From Streptomyces aculeolatus (GTDB lineage Bacteria > Actinomycetota > Actinomycetes > Streptomycetales > Streptomycetaceae), in the NCBI RefSeq assembly GCF_020400605.1, contig NZ_JAINRD010000014.1:62001-126000 (forward strand): DNA of 64,000 nt, read 5' to 3'. Positions within the stretch are counted from its first letter, which is position 1, and each line of letters opens with the position of its first letter. The notes beneath the pieces are model-generated. The model ran no database searches. It had not been told where the DNA came from and worked only from the letters and a program-made list of their open reading frames with translations. The position numbers and the translations under genes were made by a program. Shown here piece after piece: positions 24,175 through 32,825 of this stretch.

Positions 24175-24210
24175 CTCCCCGGGAGCGCGGTCGGGCTCTC
24201 TCCCGGGGAG
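24175..24210 (-). promoter_or_regulatory. Leader hairpin touching the RBS of the secreted gene
   Basis: An 11-base perfect inverted repeat, CTCCCCGGGAG / CTCCCGGGGAG (24175-24185 with 24200-24210), lies just before the start at 24167. Read on the minus strand, the arm nearer the gene overlaps the GGGGAGGAG ribosome binding site. It could moderate translation, or be the terminator stem of the preceding aldehyde dehydrogenase gene. Confidence 0.4.
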
Positions 24211-24317
24211 ACATCCTGCGGGACGGAAGGCGGTGCGCGCGGTCGCCGGCCCGTACGGGCGACGCGTGCGGGCGGCGTTCGAACCGCGGCCGCCCGCGCC
24301 GCCGCCCGCGTCGGGCG

Positions 24318-25853
24318 TCAGCTCTGCCGGACGCCGTCCACCGTGCGGGGCACGCCCGCCGGGTTGCCGTCGCGGAGTTCTGCGGGCAGCAGCGGCTGCG
24401 GGGCGTTCTGGTACGCCACCGGGCGCAGCCAGCGCTCGATCGCCGTGCCGCCGACGGACGTCGAGGTCGACGTCGTCGCCGGGTACGGGCCGCCGTGCTG
24501 CTGCGCGGGGGCGACGGCGACGCCCGTGGGCCAGCCGTCGACGAGGATCCGCCCGGCGAGCGGCGTCAGTTCCGCGAGCAGCCGCGCCGCGCCGCCGTCC
24601 CCGCCGTCGGCCTCCGCCTCCGCGGCGCCCAGGTGCGCGGTCGCCGTGAGGCTGCCCGGCACCCGGGCCAGCACCGCGGAGACCTGCGCCGCGTCCCCGT
24701 ACCGCACGATGACGGTGACCGGGCCGAAGCACTCCTCCAGCAGCAGGTCGTACTCGCCGCCGCTCGTGACGTGTTCGGCGTCGACGGTGAGGAAGCCGCC
24801 GCTGACGGTGTGCTCGCTGCCCGCGCCCGGCGTCACCGGACTCTGCACGCCCTCCAGCTCCGCCCGCTCCCGTACGCCGCCGACGAACGCGTCCCGCATC
24901 CGGTGGTCGAGCATGACGCCCGCCTCGGTGTCGCTGACCGCCGCCGTGAGCGACGTGACGAGCCGGTCGCCGGACTCGCCCGCGGGCACCAGCACCAGCC
25001 CGGGCTTGGTGCAGAACTGCCCCACGCCCAGCGTCATCGACCCCGCGAGGCCCGCGCCGATCTCCTCGGCCCGCTCCGCGGCGGCCGCCTCGCTGACGAC
25101 GACGGGGTTGAGGCTGCCCAGCTCGCCGTGGAACGGGATGGGCCGGGGGCGGGCCGCGGCGGCGTCGTACAGGGCCCGTCCGCCGCGCACCGAGCCGGTG
25201 AACCCGGCGGCGGCGACGAGCGGATGGCGCACCAGCTCCACGCCCGCGTCGAAGCCGTGCACGACGGAGACCACCTCGGGCGGCAGCCCCGCCTCCTCCG
25301 CCGCGCGGTGCAGCAGCGCCGCGGACAGCTCGGAGGTGCCGGGGTGGTCCGGGTGGGCCTTGACCACGACGGGGCAGCCGGCGGCGAGCGCGCTGGCGGT
25401 GTCGCCGCCGGGGACGGAGAAGGCGAGCGGGAAGTTCGAGGCCGAGTAGACGGCGACGACGCCGAGCGGCACCTTCCAGCGGCGCAGGTCGGGCCGGGGC
25501 GGCGTGAGGGCGGGGTCGGCGTGGTCGATGCGCGCGTCGAGGAAGTCGCCGGCCTCGGCGATGTCGGCGAAGGCGCGCAACTGGTAGGTGGTGCGTACCA
25601 GTTCGCCGCTGAGCCGGCCGGGGCCGAGGGCGGTCTCGGCGTCGGCGCACTCGACGACCTTGTCGACGTGCTCGTCGAAGAGGTCGGCCGCGGCCCGCAA
25701 CAACCGGGCGCGCTGCGCGCGTTCGGCGAGCGCCGGGGCGGCGGCGTGCGCGGCGCGTACGGTCGTGTCGACCTCCTCGGCGGTCGCCTCGGTGGCGACC
25801 TGCTCCCGGCGGTTACCGGTGCGGGGATCGACGCTCCAGACTGGTGCGGACAA
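24318..25853 (-). CDS. NADP-type aldehyde dehydrogenase (2-oxoglutarate-semialdehyde dehydrogenase-like)
   Basis: A 511-residue ALDH-superfamily enzyme. The catalytic residues are visible: N140 in YSASNFPLAF, K165 in VVVKAHPDHPGTSE, E244 in FHGELGSLNPVVV and C281 in GQFCTKPGLVLVP. The SVPGGDTASALAAG segment and the GELGSLNP loop are typical of the group that oxidises 2-oxoglutarate semialdehyde (2,5-dioxopentanoate) to 2-oxoglutarate. That step ends pentose, glucarate and hydroxyproline routes. The cytoplasmic enzyme starts at ATG 25853 and is divergent from an IclR-family gene, with a palindrome between them. The dehydratase genes near 39.6-42.3 kb could supply its substrate; that link is an inference. 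Confidence 0.85.
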   Translation of the reverse strand: MSAPVWSVDPRTGNRREQVATEATAEEVDTTVRAAHAAAPALAERAQRARLLRAAADLFDEHVDKVVECADAETALGPGRLSGELVRTTYQLRAFADIAEAGDFLDARIDHADPALTPPRPDLRRWKVPLGVVAVYSASNFPLAFSVPGGDTASALAAGCPVVVKAHPDHPGTSELSAALLHRAAEEAGLPPEVVSVVHGFDAGVELVRHPLVAAAGFTGSVRGGRALYDAAAARPRPIPFHGELGSLNPVVVSEAAAAERAEEIGAGLAGSMTLGVGQFCTKPGLVLVPAGESGDRLVTSLTAAVSDTEAGVMLDHRMRDAFVGGVRERAELEGVQSPVTPGAGSEHTVSGGFLTVDAEHVTSGGEYDLLLEECFGPVTVIVRYGDAAQVSAVLARVPGSLTATAHLGAAEAEADGGDGGAARLLAELTPLAGRILVDGWPTGVAVAPAQQHGGPYPATTSTSTSVGGTAIERWLRPVAYQNAPQPLLPAELRDGNPAGVPRTVDGVRQS

Positions 25854-25901
25854 CTGGGATGTCTCCGTTCCTCTTGCACACAGGGCAGACGGTGACCGAC
25901 G

Positions 25902-25919
25902 ATACCGGTGGTTCGGTAT
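25902..25919. promoter_or_regulatory. Candidate IclR operator
   Basis: ATACCG (25902-25907) and CGGTAT (25914-25919) form a perfect six-base inverted repeat with a six-base spacer, in the 135-base gap between the aldehyde dehydrogenase and iclR genes. The heptamer CTTGCAC also occurs twice in this gap (near 25873 and 25948). The iclR RBS AGAGGGG is at 25973-25979. Confidence 0.45.
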
Positions 25920-25988
25920 TCTGAACGCCGTCCCTGTACATGAATTTCTTGCACTTTTATCGCTGCGGAAGCAGAGGGGTCAAGCGCC

Positions 25989-26762
25989 ATGGGGGTCGCC
26001 GACGCCGGTGGGGGTGGACAGGTCAAGTCTGCCGTCCGCACCGTGGAACTTCTCGAGTATTTCGCGGCCAGGCCGGGAATGCACAGCCTCGGTGACGTCC
26101 AGCAAGCCGTCGGCTACCCCAAGTCCAGCCTCTATATGCTCCTTCGTACGCTGACGGAGCTGGGCTGGGTGGAGACCGACGCGACGGGCACACGGTACGG
26201 GATCGGGGTGCGGGCGCTGCTCGTCGGCACGTCGTACATCGACGGCGACGAGGTCGTCGCCGCCGCCCGGCCCACCCTCGACCGGCTCGCGGACGACACC
26301 ACGGAGACCATCCACCTGGCGCGGCTGGACGGCGTGAACATCGTCTATCTCGCCACCCGCCAGTCGCAGCACTACCTGCGGCCGTTCACCCGCGTCGGCC
26401 GCCGGCTCCCGGCGCACGCGACGGCGCTGGGCAAGGCGCTGCTCGCCACGTACCCCGACGAGGAGATCCGCAAGCTGCTGCCGGAGTCGCTGGCGCCGCT
26501 GACCGAGCACACGGTCACGGACCGGGAGCGGCTGATCGAGGAGCTGCACGGGGTGCGCGAGCGCGGATACGCCCTGGACCGGGAGGAGTCGACGCTCGGG
26601 CTGCGCTGCCTGGGTGTCGCGGTCCCGTACCGGACGCCGGCGCGGGACGCGATCAGCTGCTCGGTGCCGGTGGCGCGGCTGACGCCGGCGCACGAACAGG
26701 GCATCCGGGACGCGCTGCTCGACGCGCGGGACCGCCTGACGCTGGCGACGCGGCACCTCTGA
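25989..26762 (+). CDS. IclR family transcriptional regulator
   Basis: A 257-residue protein with an N-terminal winged helix (VKSAVRTVELLEYFAARPGM, then VQQAVGYPKSSLYMLLRTLTELGW). It has a C-terminal effector-binding domain, recognisable from GRRLPAHATALGKALLATYP and YALDREESTLGLRCLGVAVP. It starts at ATG 25989 after AGAGGGG. It is divergent from the aldehyde dehydrogenase, so it most likely controls that gene and itself in response to a sugar acid or its breakdown product. A stem at about 26772-26800 follows. Confidence 0.93.
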   Translation: MGVADAGGGGQVKSAVRTVELLEYFAARPGMHSLGDVQQAVGYPKSSLYMLLRTLTELGWVETDATGTRYGIGVRALLVGTSYIDGDEVVAAARPTLDRLADDTTETIHLARLDGVNIVYLATRQSQHYLRPFTRVGRRLPAHATALGKALLATYPDEEIRKLLPESLAPLTEHTVTDRERLIEELHGVRERGYALDREESTLGLRCLGVAVPYRTPARDAISCSVPVARLTPAHEQGIRDALLDARDRLTLATRHL

Positions 26763-26771
26763 GCGGGCCGG

Positions 26772-26800
26772 CGGGCGTCCGAGGGGACGGCGGACGCCCG
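26772..26800 (+). terminator. Hairpin after iclR
   Basis: CGGGCGTCC (26772-26780) pairs with GGACGCCCG (26792-26800) around an 11-base loop, ten bases after the iclR stop. There is no T-run. The remainder of the gap to 26942 holds nothing I recognise. Confidence 0.5.
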
Positions 26801-26942
26801 AGGGGGACGGCCGGCGGGCGTGTGCGCCGCCCCCGCGCCCGGTCGCGTACGACCCTGCGGCGGTCGCGTCTCCGCCGCGCGGCGGAGGCGGATCGCCGGC
26901 TGGGGCGACGTACGGAACGGGCGCGGACGGGACCGTGAAGGC

Positions 26943-28166
26943 ATGGACTCCACCACTACGCGCCCGGCCCGCGTTCTCCGCCTCGTCGCCGCCGCGGCCT
27001 GCCTCCCGTACCTGACGCTGAAGATCGCCTGGATCGCCGGCAGCACCGTCGGCATCCCCGCCGGCAGCGAACTGCTCGACAAGCGCGCCACCATGGCCGC
27101 CGCCAACTCCCTCACGGTCCTCATGGACGCGGCCGTCATCGTGCTGGCCTTCGCGCTGACCCGGCCCTGGGGCCGCCGGATGCCGGCGTGGCTCGTCGGG
27201 CTGCCGCTGTGGGCCGCGACCGGGCTGCTCGCGCCGATCGTGGTGGGCTTCCCGCTCCAGGCGCTGATCAGCATGTTCGGCGGGGGCGGCGGCGGTGCGG
27301 CGGACGACGACGCGCAGTTCCTCGACGCGTGGGTGTTCACCGTCGTGTACGTCGGCTTCGGCATCCAGGCGCTGGCGCTCGGCGGGCTGTTCGTGCTGTA
27401 CGTACGCGACCGCTGGGGCCCTCTGCTGCGCGGCCGGCTCGGCGACCTGCCGCCGTCCCCCACCGCACCGGCGCAGCGTGTGCTCGCCGTGCTGGCCGCG
27501 GTCGTCGCCGCTGCGGTCGCGGCGGTGCACCTGAGCTGGGCGCTGGGGTCGACGGCCGGGCTGTCCGACGAGTACGCGGGGCAGCGCGCCGCCGACCTCC
27601 ACGTGAACGAGGGGATGCAGGTGGCGTTCGCGCTCGCCGCCGCGGCGGGCGTCCTCCTGCTCGCCCACCGCCGGCGCCCGCGCACCCGGTTGACGACGGC
27701 CGTGGCCCTGGGCTGGACCGGCGGCTCGGCGCTGGCGGCGTGGAGCGGCTGGATGCTGCTCGCGTCGCTGGCCACGGAGAACCCGGTACGGGGTGACAGG
27801 CAGCCGACGCAGGCGATGAACCTCGCCTACGCTGGCGGCATGATCACCGGCCTGCTGGTCCTCGCGGTGGGCGCCACGCTGCTCGCGGAACTATCGGCGC
27901 GGGTGCCCGCGGCGGCGGGCGGGGGCGCGTCGGCGGCGGAAGGCGCGTCGCCGGCCGGGGACACGTCGGCGGCCGGATTCGCCCGGGCCGCCGCCGGCCC
28001 CGCGGCGCACGCCGGACGCCCGGCCGCCGCGAGCGGCGCCGGGCCGGAAGGGGCCGCCCCACCCGCGGGGGCCGCGAGCCCCGCCCGGATGCAGCCCTCC
28101 GCGCCCGGCTCCCCCCTCCGGCCCGTCGCACCCGGCCGCCGCGCCCCGATCCCCCGGCGGAGCTGA
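26943..28166 (+). CDS. Multi-pass membrane protein of unknown function
   Basis: A 407-residue protein not assigned to a named family. Hydrophobic segments are near residues 12-25, 53-70, 80-105, 125-150, 185-205, 225-245, 255-275 and 300-320, giving about eight membrane helices. The last ~85 residues are Ala/Pro/Gly-rich and hydrophilic, probably cytoplasmic. The start ATG 26943 has only weak purines before it; the frame is open to 26820, but that part is Arg-rich and unlikely to be coding. It ends four bases before the histidine kinase, so it may be the sensed or controlled partner of the two-component system. That role is inferred only from position. Confidence 0.75.
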   Translation: MDSTTTRPARVLRLVAAAACLPYLTLKIAWIAGSTVGIPAGSELLDKRATMAAANSLTVLMDAAVIVLAFALTRPWGRRMPAWLVGLPLWAATGLLAPIVVGFPLQALISMFGGGGGGAADDDAQFLDAWVFTVVYVGFGIQALALGGLFVLYVRDRWGPLLRGRLGDLPPSPTAPAQRVLAVLAAVVAAAVAAVHLSWALGSTAGLSDEYAGQRAADLHVNEGMQVAFALAAAAGVLLLAHRRRPRTRLTTAVALGWTGGSALAAWSGWMLLASLATENPVRGDRQPTQAMNLAYAGGMITGLLVLAVGATLLAELSARVPAAAGGGASAAEGASPAGDTSAAGFARAAAGPAAHAGRPAAASGAGPEGAAPPAGAASPARMQPSAPGSPLRPVAPGRRAPIPRRS

Positions 28167-28170
28167 CCCC

Positions 28171-29391
28171 GTGTCGGCGGCCGTCGTGCGGCTCCGCTGG
28201 GCCCACCTGCTGCTCGGCGGGGCGCTGCTCATGCCGTACTTCCTGCTCGTCAGCGTGGCGGTACAGATCGTCGACCACGACGCCGACACCTTCCGCGACC
28301 TGGGCTGGCAAGTGGTCGCGTACCTGCTGGCCCTGCCGCTGGTCGCGGCCACCCCGCTCGTCTTCCCGATGGTGCGGACGCTGGAGACCTCCGCCGCGCA
28401 GGCGCTGTGCCGGGTGCCCGGCGGGCTGCCGCCCGCCGGGCGGGACCGGTCGTGGGCGGCGCGGCGGCGGACGGCCGGGTGGTTCACGCTGCACGCGGGC
28501 GTGGGGGCGCTGGTCAGCGGGGCGACCCTGGCGGTGCCGCCGATGGCGGCGGTGCTGCTCGCGACGCCGTTCTGGAGCGGGTTGCGCGAGCGGGACTGGG
28601 GGGCGCTCGCGGTGCCCGCCCCGGTCGCGCCGCCCCTCGGCCTCGCGCTGCTGGCCGCGCTCACCGCCGCCGCGGCCGCCGCCGGCCTGCTGCTGGCCCG
28701 CGCCGCCCCCGCGCTCCTCGGCCCCACGCCGGCCGACCGGCTCGCCGCCGCCGAGGACCGCGCCGCCGACCTGGCCCGCCGCAACCGGCTGGCGCGGGAG
28801 CTGCACGACTCGGTCGGGCACGCGCTGAGCGCGGTGACGTTGCAGGCGGGCGCGGCGCGGCGGGTCTTCGACCGGGACCCGGAGTTCGTCCGGGAGGCGC
28901 TGGCGGCGATCGAGGGCACGACGCGCGCGGCGGTCGCGGAACTGGACACGGTGCTGGGCCTGCTGCGGCAGGAGGACGACGCCCCGGGCCACGCGCCCGC
29001 GCCGGACCTGGCCCGCGACCTGGACGCGCTGCTCGCGCGCACCCGGGCGGCGGGGGCGGACGTACGGGCGCGGGTGGAGGCGGACACGGCGGCGCTGCCG
29101 GGGCCGGTGTCGCGGGAGGCGTACCGGATCGTGCAGGAGGGGCTGGGGAACGTGCTGCGGCACGCGGGTCCGGTGGCGGTACGGCTGCGGATCACGGTGG
29201 CGGAGGAGAGCGGGGAGTTGGGGATCGTGCTGGAGAACGACGTGCCGGAGACCGCGCCCCCGAAGGACCCGGCCGCGCGCGGCGGCCGGGGGCTGCGCGG
29301 GGTCGCGGAACGCGCTCGGCTGCTCGGCGGCGCCGCTGAGGCGGGCCCGTACGCGCAGGGCTGGCGCCTGACGGCGAGGCTCCCGCGGTGA
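28171..29391 (+). CDS. Sensor histidine kinase, NarL/DesK type
   Basis: A 406-residue kinase. Four hydrophobic stretches lie in the N-terminal half (about 12-35, 48-65, 110-135 and 150-180). The HisKA_3 dimerisation helix follows, RNRLARELHDSVGHALSAVT with phospho-acceptor H212. The HATPase region has EAYRIVQEGLGNVLRHAG (N-box) and RGGRGLRGVAERARLLGG (G-box). It has little extracellular sequence, so the signal may be sensed within the membrane. It starts at GTG 28171, and its stop overlaps the response regulator start by four bases. Confidence 0.94.
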   Translation: MSAAVVRLRWAHLLLGGALLMPYFLLVSVAVQIVDHDADTFRDLGWQVVAYLLALPLVAATPLVFPMVRTLETSAAQALCRVPGGLPPAGRDRSWAARRRTAGWFTLHAGVGALVSGATLAVPPMAAVLLATPFWSGLRERDWGALAVPAPVAPPLGLALLAALTAAAAAAGLLLARAAPALLGPTPADRLAAAEDRAADLARRNRLARELHDSVGHALSAVTLQAGAARRVFDRDPEFVREALAAIEGTTRAAVAELDTVLGLLRQEDDAPGHAPAPDLARDLDALLARTRAAGADVRARVEADTAALPGPVSREAYRIVQEGLGNVLRHAGPVAVRLRITVAEESGELGIVLENDVPETAPPKDPAARGGRGLRGVAERARLLGGAAEAGPYAQGWRLTARLPR

Positions 29392-30125
29392 ACGGCCCCC
29401 GAGACGGCGCCGGAACGCCGGACCCGCACACGACCGGCCCGCACACCGCCGGCCGGCCCGGCCGGCCCGGCCCGGCGCGGCCGCTGCGCGTGGTCGTCGC
29501 CGACGACGAGCGCATGGTGCGTACCGCCCTGCGCGCCATCCTCAGCGCGGAGGACGACCTCGACGTCGTCGGCGAGGCCGCGACCGGCGCCGAGGCGGTG
29601 TCCGTCGTGCGGCGGCTGGAGCCCGACGTCGTGCTGATGGACGTACGCATGCCGGACGTCGACGGCATCCGCGCCACCGAGCAACTCCTGCGCACCATGG
29701 CCGCGCCGCCGCGCATCGTCGTCGTCACGACCTTCGAGAACGACTCGTACGTCTACGACGCGCTCCGCGCCGGCGCCGCCGGCTTCCTGCTCAAGCGCTC
29801 GGCCGCCGCCGACCTCGTCCAGGCCGTGCGCCTCGTGGCCCGCACCGACTCCCTCCTCTACCCCGCCGCCGTCCGCGCGCTGGCCGCCGAGCACGCCAGG
29901 TCCCACCGCACCACCGCGCTCCGCGCGCGACTCACCGACCGCGAGGCGGACGTGCTGCGGCTGATGGCGCAGGGGCTGGCCAACGCGGAGATCGCCACCC
30001 GGCTGGACATCGGCGCGGCGACGGTGAAGTCGCATGTCGCCGCGGTGCTCGCCAAGCTGGGCGCGCGCGACCGGACCCAGGCGGTGATCGCCGCGTACGA
30101 GTCGGGCTTCGTCACCCCGGGGTGA
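29388..30125 (+). CDS. NarL/LuxR family response regulator
   Basis: A 245-residue regulator. After a ~30-residue Gly/Pro/Arg N-terminal stretch comes the receiver domain, with acidic pocket VVVADDERMVR and phospho-acceptor D85 in VVLMDVRMPDVDGI. The conserved T/K of the output face follow in VVVTTFENDSY and FLLKRSAAADL. The C-terminal LuxR-type helix-turn-helix is LTDREADVLRLMAQGL to AATVKSHVAAVLAKLGARDR. The start GTG overlaps the kinase stop. Its 3' end overlaps the convergent Phd/DUF6461-like gene by 14 bases. Confidence 0.95.
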   Translation: MNGPRDGAGTPDPHTTGPHTAGRPGRPGPARPLRVVVADDERMVRTALRAILSAEDDLDVVGEAATGAEAVSVVRRLEPDVVLMDVRMPDVDGIRATEQLLRTMAAPPRIVVVTTFENDSYVYDALRAGAAGFLLKRSAAADLVQAVRLVARTDSLLYPAAVRALAAEHARSHRTTALRARLTDREADVLRLMAQGLANAEIATRLDIGAATVKSHVAAVLAKLGARDRTQAVIAAYESGFVTPG

Positions 30126-31170
30126 GGAGCCGGGCGCAGCGCACCTTCCCCTCGGTGATGCCCTGCTTGGGCAGGGCGAGGCCGAAGGCCCGCTCCAGCC
30201 CGGCGAAGAACAGCTCGGCGGGGTCGTTCCAGAGGGTCACTTCCTCCGCCCTGCGTATGTGCGGATTGAGGAAGCCGAGGGGTGCGTCGGGCACGAAGGG
30301 CATCTCGCCGGGGGTGTACCAGTTGACCTCCCACCCGTCCCGCGCCGGCGCGACGTGGTCCTCGGTCGGGAAGGGGTTCTGGTACGCGCCGTCGCTGAGG
30401 TAGGCGAAGTGGTACATGCCCTTGGGCGCGCACGAGACCAGCTTGATCTGCTCCGCGGGCGGCGGGGAGAGCCGGCCGCCGTGGTCGTCCGACAGGTACC
30501 CCAGCCACGTCCACTCGCCGGCCTCACCGAACGCGATGACGCGCATGAACTCCTCGGTGCCGTCGCGCCGGTCCATCTCCCGCACCTCGTGCAGTAGCAG
30601 CCCTTCGGCGATGTCCCGCGGGTCGGCCCCGTAGGCGAGGGCGACGTCCTCGGGCGTGCGGCCCTTGACGAAGTCGAGCACCGGGAAGGGCTCGTCCTCC
30701 AGCCAGGAGCCGGCGATCCACGCGATGCCGTCGCCCACGGGCGGCTGGCGGGCGAGGAACTCCTCGAAGGCGGCCCGCTGCTTGGGCGGCATGTAGCTCT
30801 GGCGGCCGAGCCGCGCCCTCTCCTCCACCCACTCGAACTCGGCGGCCGACTTCAGCTCCGCCACCACCTCGCGGTCCCGTACGAACGTCATCCGCACCCC
30901 GTCGCTGTGCACGAACCGGGTGTACGGGCCCTGCTCCTCGGGGCCGAACGGGCGCCACCGCTCGTCGGTGGGCCGGGGCCGGGTCCGGGGCATGCCGTAG
31001 TCGCCGGCGCGCTGGGCGAAGTGTTCCAGTTCGGCCAGTTCGGCCGCCGACACCAGCACCCGCGCCGGCTCGCCGCCCTCCGTGATCCGCACCCGCTCGC
31101 CCGTCTCCGCGACCCGGCCGACGGCCTGCTCGAAGTCCGGGACGAAATCGATCAGTTCGACGCTGTCCAT
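30112..31170 (-). CDS. Phd/YefM-like N-terminus fused to DUF6461-like region
   Basis: A 352-residue soluble protein. Residues 1-~52 resemble a Phd/YefM antitoxin DNA-binding domain: an alpha/beta start, AVGRVAETGERVRITEGGEP and ARVLVSAAELAELE. The middle, AWIAGSWLEDEPFPVLDFVKG followed by RTPEDVALAYGADP, resembles DUF6461-type proteins. The C-terminal 150 residues are rich in Trp/Tyr and acidic residues (WTWLGYLSDDHGG) and have no motif I can name. No toxin gene lies beside it. It starts at ATG 31170 without a strong RBS. It may be a regulator or an immunity-like protein with a built-in antitoxin-type domain; the function is unknown. Confidence 0.6.
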   Translation of the reverse strand: MDSVELIDFVPDFEQAVGRVAETGERVRITEGGEPARVLVSAAELAELEHFAQRAGDYGMPRTRPRPTDERWRPFGPEEQGPYTRFVHSDGVRMTFVRDREVVAELKSAAEFEWVEERARLGRQSYMPPKQRAAFEEFLARQPPVGDGIAWIAGSWLEDEPFPVLDFVKGRTPEDVALAYGADPRDIAEGLLLHEVREMDRRDGTEEFMRVIAFGEAGEWTWLGYLSDDHGGRLSPPPAEQIKLVSCAPKGMYHFAYLSDGAYQNPFPTEDHVAPARDGWEVNWYTPGEMPFVPDAPLGFLNPHIRRAEEVTLWNDPAELFFAGLERAFGLALPKQGITEGKVRCARLLTPG

Positions 31171-31207
31171 GCCGGCGCAGGCTACCGGCCGGGTCCGACA
31201 ACGGGCC

Positions 31208-32656
31208 TCAGACGCCGAGCAGGTCCTCGATCGGCTCGATCGCGAAGTAGACGACGAACAGCACCGACACCGCCCACATCAGCGGGTGCACCTTCCGGGC
31301 CCGGCCCATGACCGCCTGGAGGAGCACGTACGCGATGAAGCCGGCGCCCAGGCCGTTGGTGATGGAGTACGTGAACGGCATCACGGCGATGGTGAGGAAG
31401 GCGGGGACGGCTATCTCGTACCGGGTCCAGTCGATGTGGCGCACCTGCGTCATCAGCAGGAAACCGACCGCGATGAGCGCGGGGGCCGCGGCCTGGGAGG
31501 GGACGACCAGGGCGAGCGGGGTGAAGAGGAGGGCCAGGGCGAAGAGTCCGCCGGTGACGAGGTTGGCCAGGCCGGTGCGGGCGCCCTCGCCGACGCCGGC
31601 GGCGGACTCGATGTAGCTGGTGCTGGAGGAGCCGGAGGCGGCGCCGCCGAAGACGGTGGCGAGGCCGTCGACGAAGAGGAGGCGGCCCAGGCGGGGGACG
31701 CGGCCCTGCTCGTCGAGGAGGCCGGCCTCGCTGGTGACGCCGACGGCGGTGCCCATGGTGTCGAAGAAGTCGGTGAGGAAGAGGGTGAAGACGAGCAGCA
31801 CCACGGTCACCGCGCTGACCTCGTCGAACGCCCCGAAGAAGCTGAACTCGCCGAGCAGCCCGAAGTCCGGCGCCTCGACGACGTCACCGGGCCAGTCGGG
31901 GACGGTCAGGCCCCACGCCTCGTCGGCGATGTCCGCGACCGAGTCGAGGACGATGGCGACCACGGTCATCGCCAGGATGCTGATGAGGATGGCGCCCTTC
32001 ACGCCCCGCGCGAGCAGCGACACGGTGAGCAGCACGCCGGCGCAGAACACGACGACCGGCCAGCCGCTCAGCGACCCGGTGCTGCCGAGCTGGAGCGGGA
32101 CGGTGGTGTCGGCGATGTCCGGGATGCGGGTGGCGAAGCCGGCGTCGATGAAGCCGATGAGCGCGATGAACATCCCGATGCCCACGCTGATCGCGACCTT
32201 GAGCGGCTGCGGGATGGCGTTCATGACCGCCTCGCGCACGCCGGTGGCGGCGAGCAGGCAGACGATGATGCCCTCCAGCACGATGAGCCCCATCGCGTCC
32301 GCCCAGGTCATCAGCGGGGCGATCTGGTACGCGACGACGGCGTTGATGCCGAGCCCGGCGGCCAGCGCGAGCGGGAGGTTGGCGGTCACGCCCATGAGCA
32401 CGGTCATCACGGCGGCGACGAGCGCGGTGACGGTGACGAGCTGGCCGAAGTCGAGCTGGTTGCCGTACTTGTCCTCGGCGCCGCTCAGGATGATCGGGTT
32501 GAGCACGAGGATGTACGCCATCGTGAAGAACGTGGCGAGTCCGCCGCGGATCTCCCGTCCGACGGTCGAGCCGCGTTCGCGGATCCGGAAGAAGCTCTCC
32601 AGGCGCGCCGAACTCGACGGCGGGTGAGGGGACTTGTCGGCAATCTTGTCGGACAC
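31208..32656 (-). CDS. NCS2 family purine permease, AzgA (guanine/hypoxanthine) type
   Basis: A 482-residue transporter with about 12-14 hydrophobic helices. AzgA-type signatures are GGLATFFTMAYILVLNPIIL, the GLGINAVVAYQIAP stretch, TLFLTDFFDTMGTAVGVTSE, and SGSSSTSYIESAAGVGEGAR in the substrate region. It imports guanine/hypoxanthine/adenine with protons. I place the start at GTG 32656 because AGGAG lies seven bases upstream on the minus strand and the peptide then begins in the usual hydrophilic head. The longer frame to 32710 adds 18 unconserved residues. A CCTGATCAGG palindrome lies in the gap upstream (about 32726). The neighbours are not purine genes. Confidence 0.92.
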   Translation of the reverse strand: MSDKIADKSPHPPSSSARLESFFRIRERGSTVGREIRGGLATFFTMAYILVLNPIILSGAEDKYGNQLDFGQLVTVTALVAAVMTVLMGVTANLPLALAAGLGINAVVAYQIAPLMTWADAMGLIVLEGIIVCLLAATGVREAVMNAIPQPLKVAISVGIGMFIALIGFIDAGFATRIPDIADTTVPLQLGSTGSLSGWPVVVFCAGVLLTVSLLARGVKGAILISILAMTVVAIVLDSVADIADEAWGLTVPDWPGDVVEAPDFGLLGEFSFFGAFDEVSAVTVVLLVFTLFLTDFFDTMGTAVGVTSEAGLLDEQGRVPRLGRLLFVDGLATVFGGAASGSSSTSYIESAAGVGEGARTGLANLVTGGLFALALLFTPLALVVPSQAAAPALIAVGFLLMTQVRHIDWTRYEIAVPAFLTIAVMPFTYSITNGLGAGFIAYVLLQAVMGRARKVHPLMWAVSVLFVVYFAIEPIEDLLGV

Positions 32657-32825
32657 GGGGGACTCCTGAGCGGCGACGGGGACGGTTGCCGTGAGCACGG
32701 CAGGTGGCATTGTGCCTGCTGAGGCGCCTGATCAGGTTGAGCTTGTGTTACGCCTCGGCGGCGGACCCGCACAGGTCCGTGCCGTACCCACGGACCGTCC
32801 CCGCCCGGTACCGGCCGGCCCCCGG

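Noticed and set aside
22272..25895. 1207-codon plus-strand open frame opposite the secreted and aldehyde dehydrogenase genes
   Set aside because: It is antisense to two genes with clear domains, its product is Arg/Gly/Ala-rich without motifs, and such frames are expected from third-position GC bias.
32657..32825. Purine riboswitch in front of the AzgA-type permease
   Set aside because: I see no conserved purine-aptamer core; only a CCTGATCAGG palindrome and promoter-like sequence are present.
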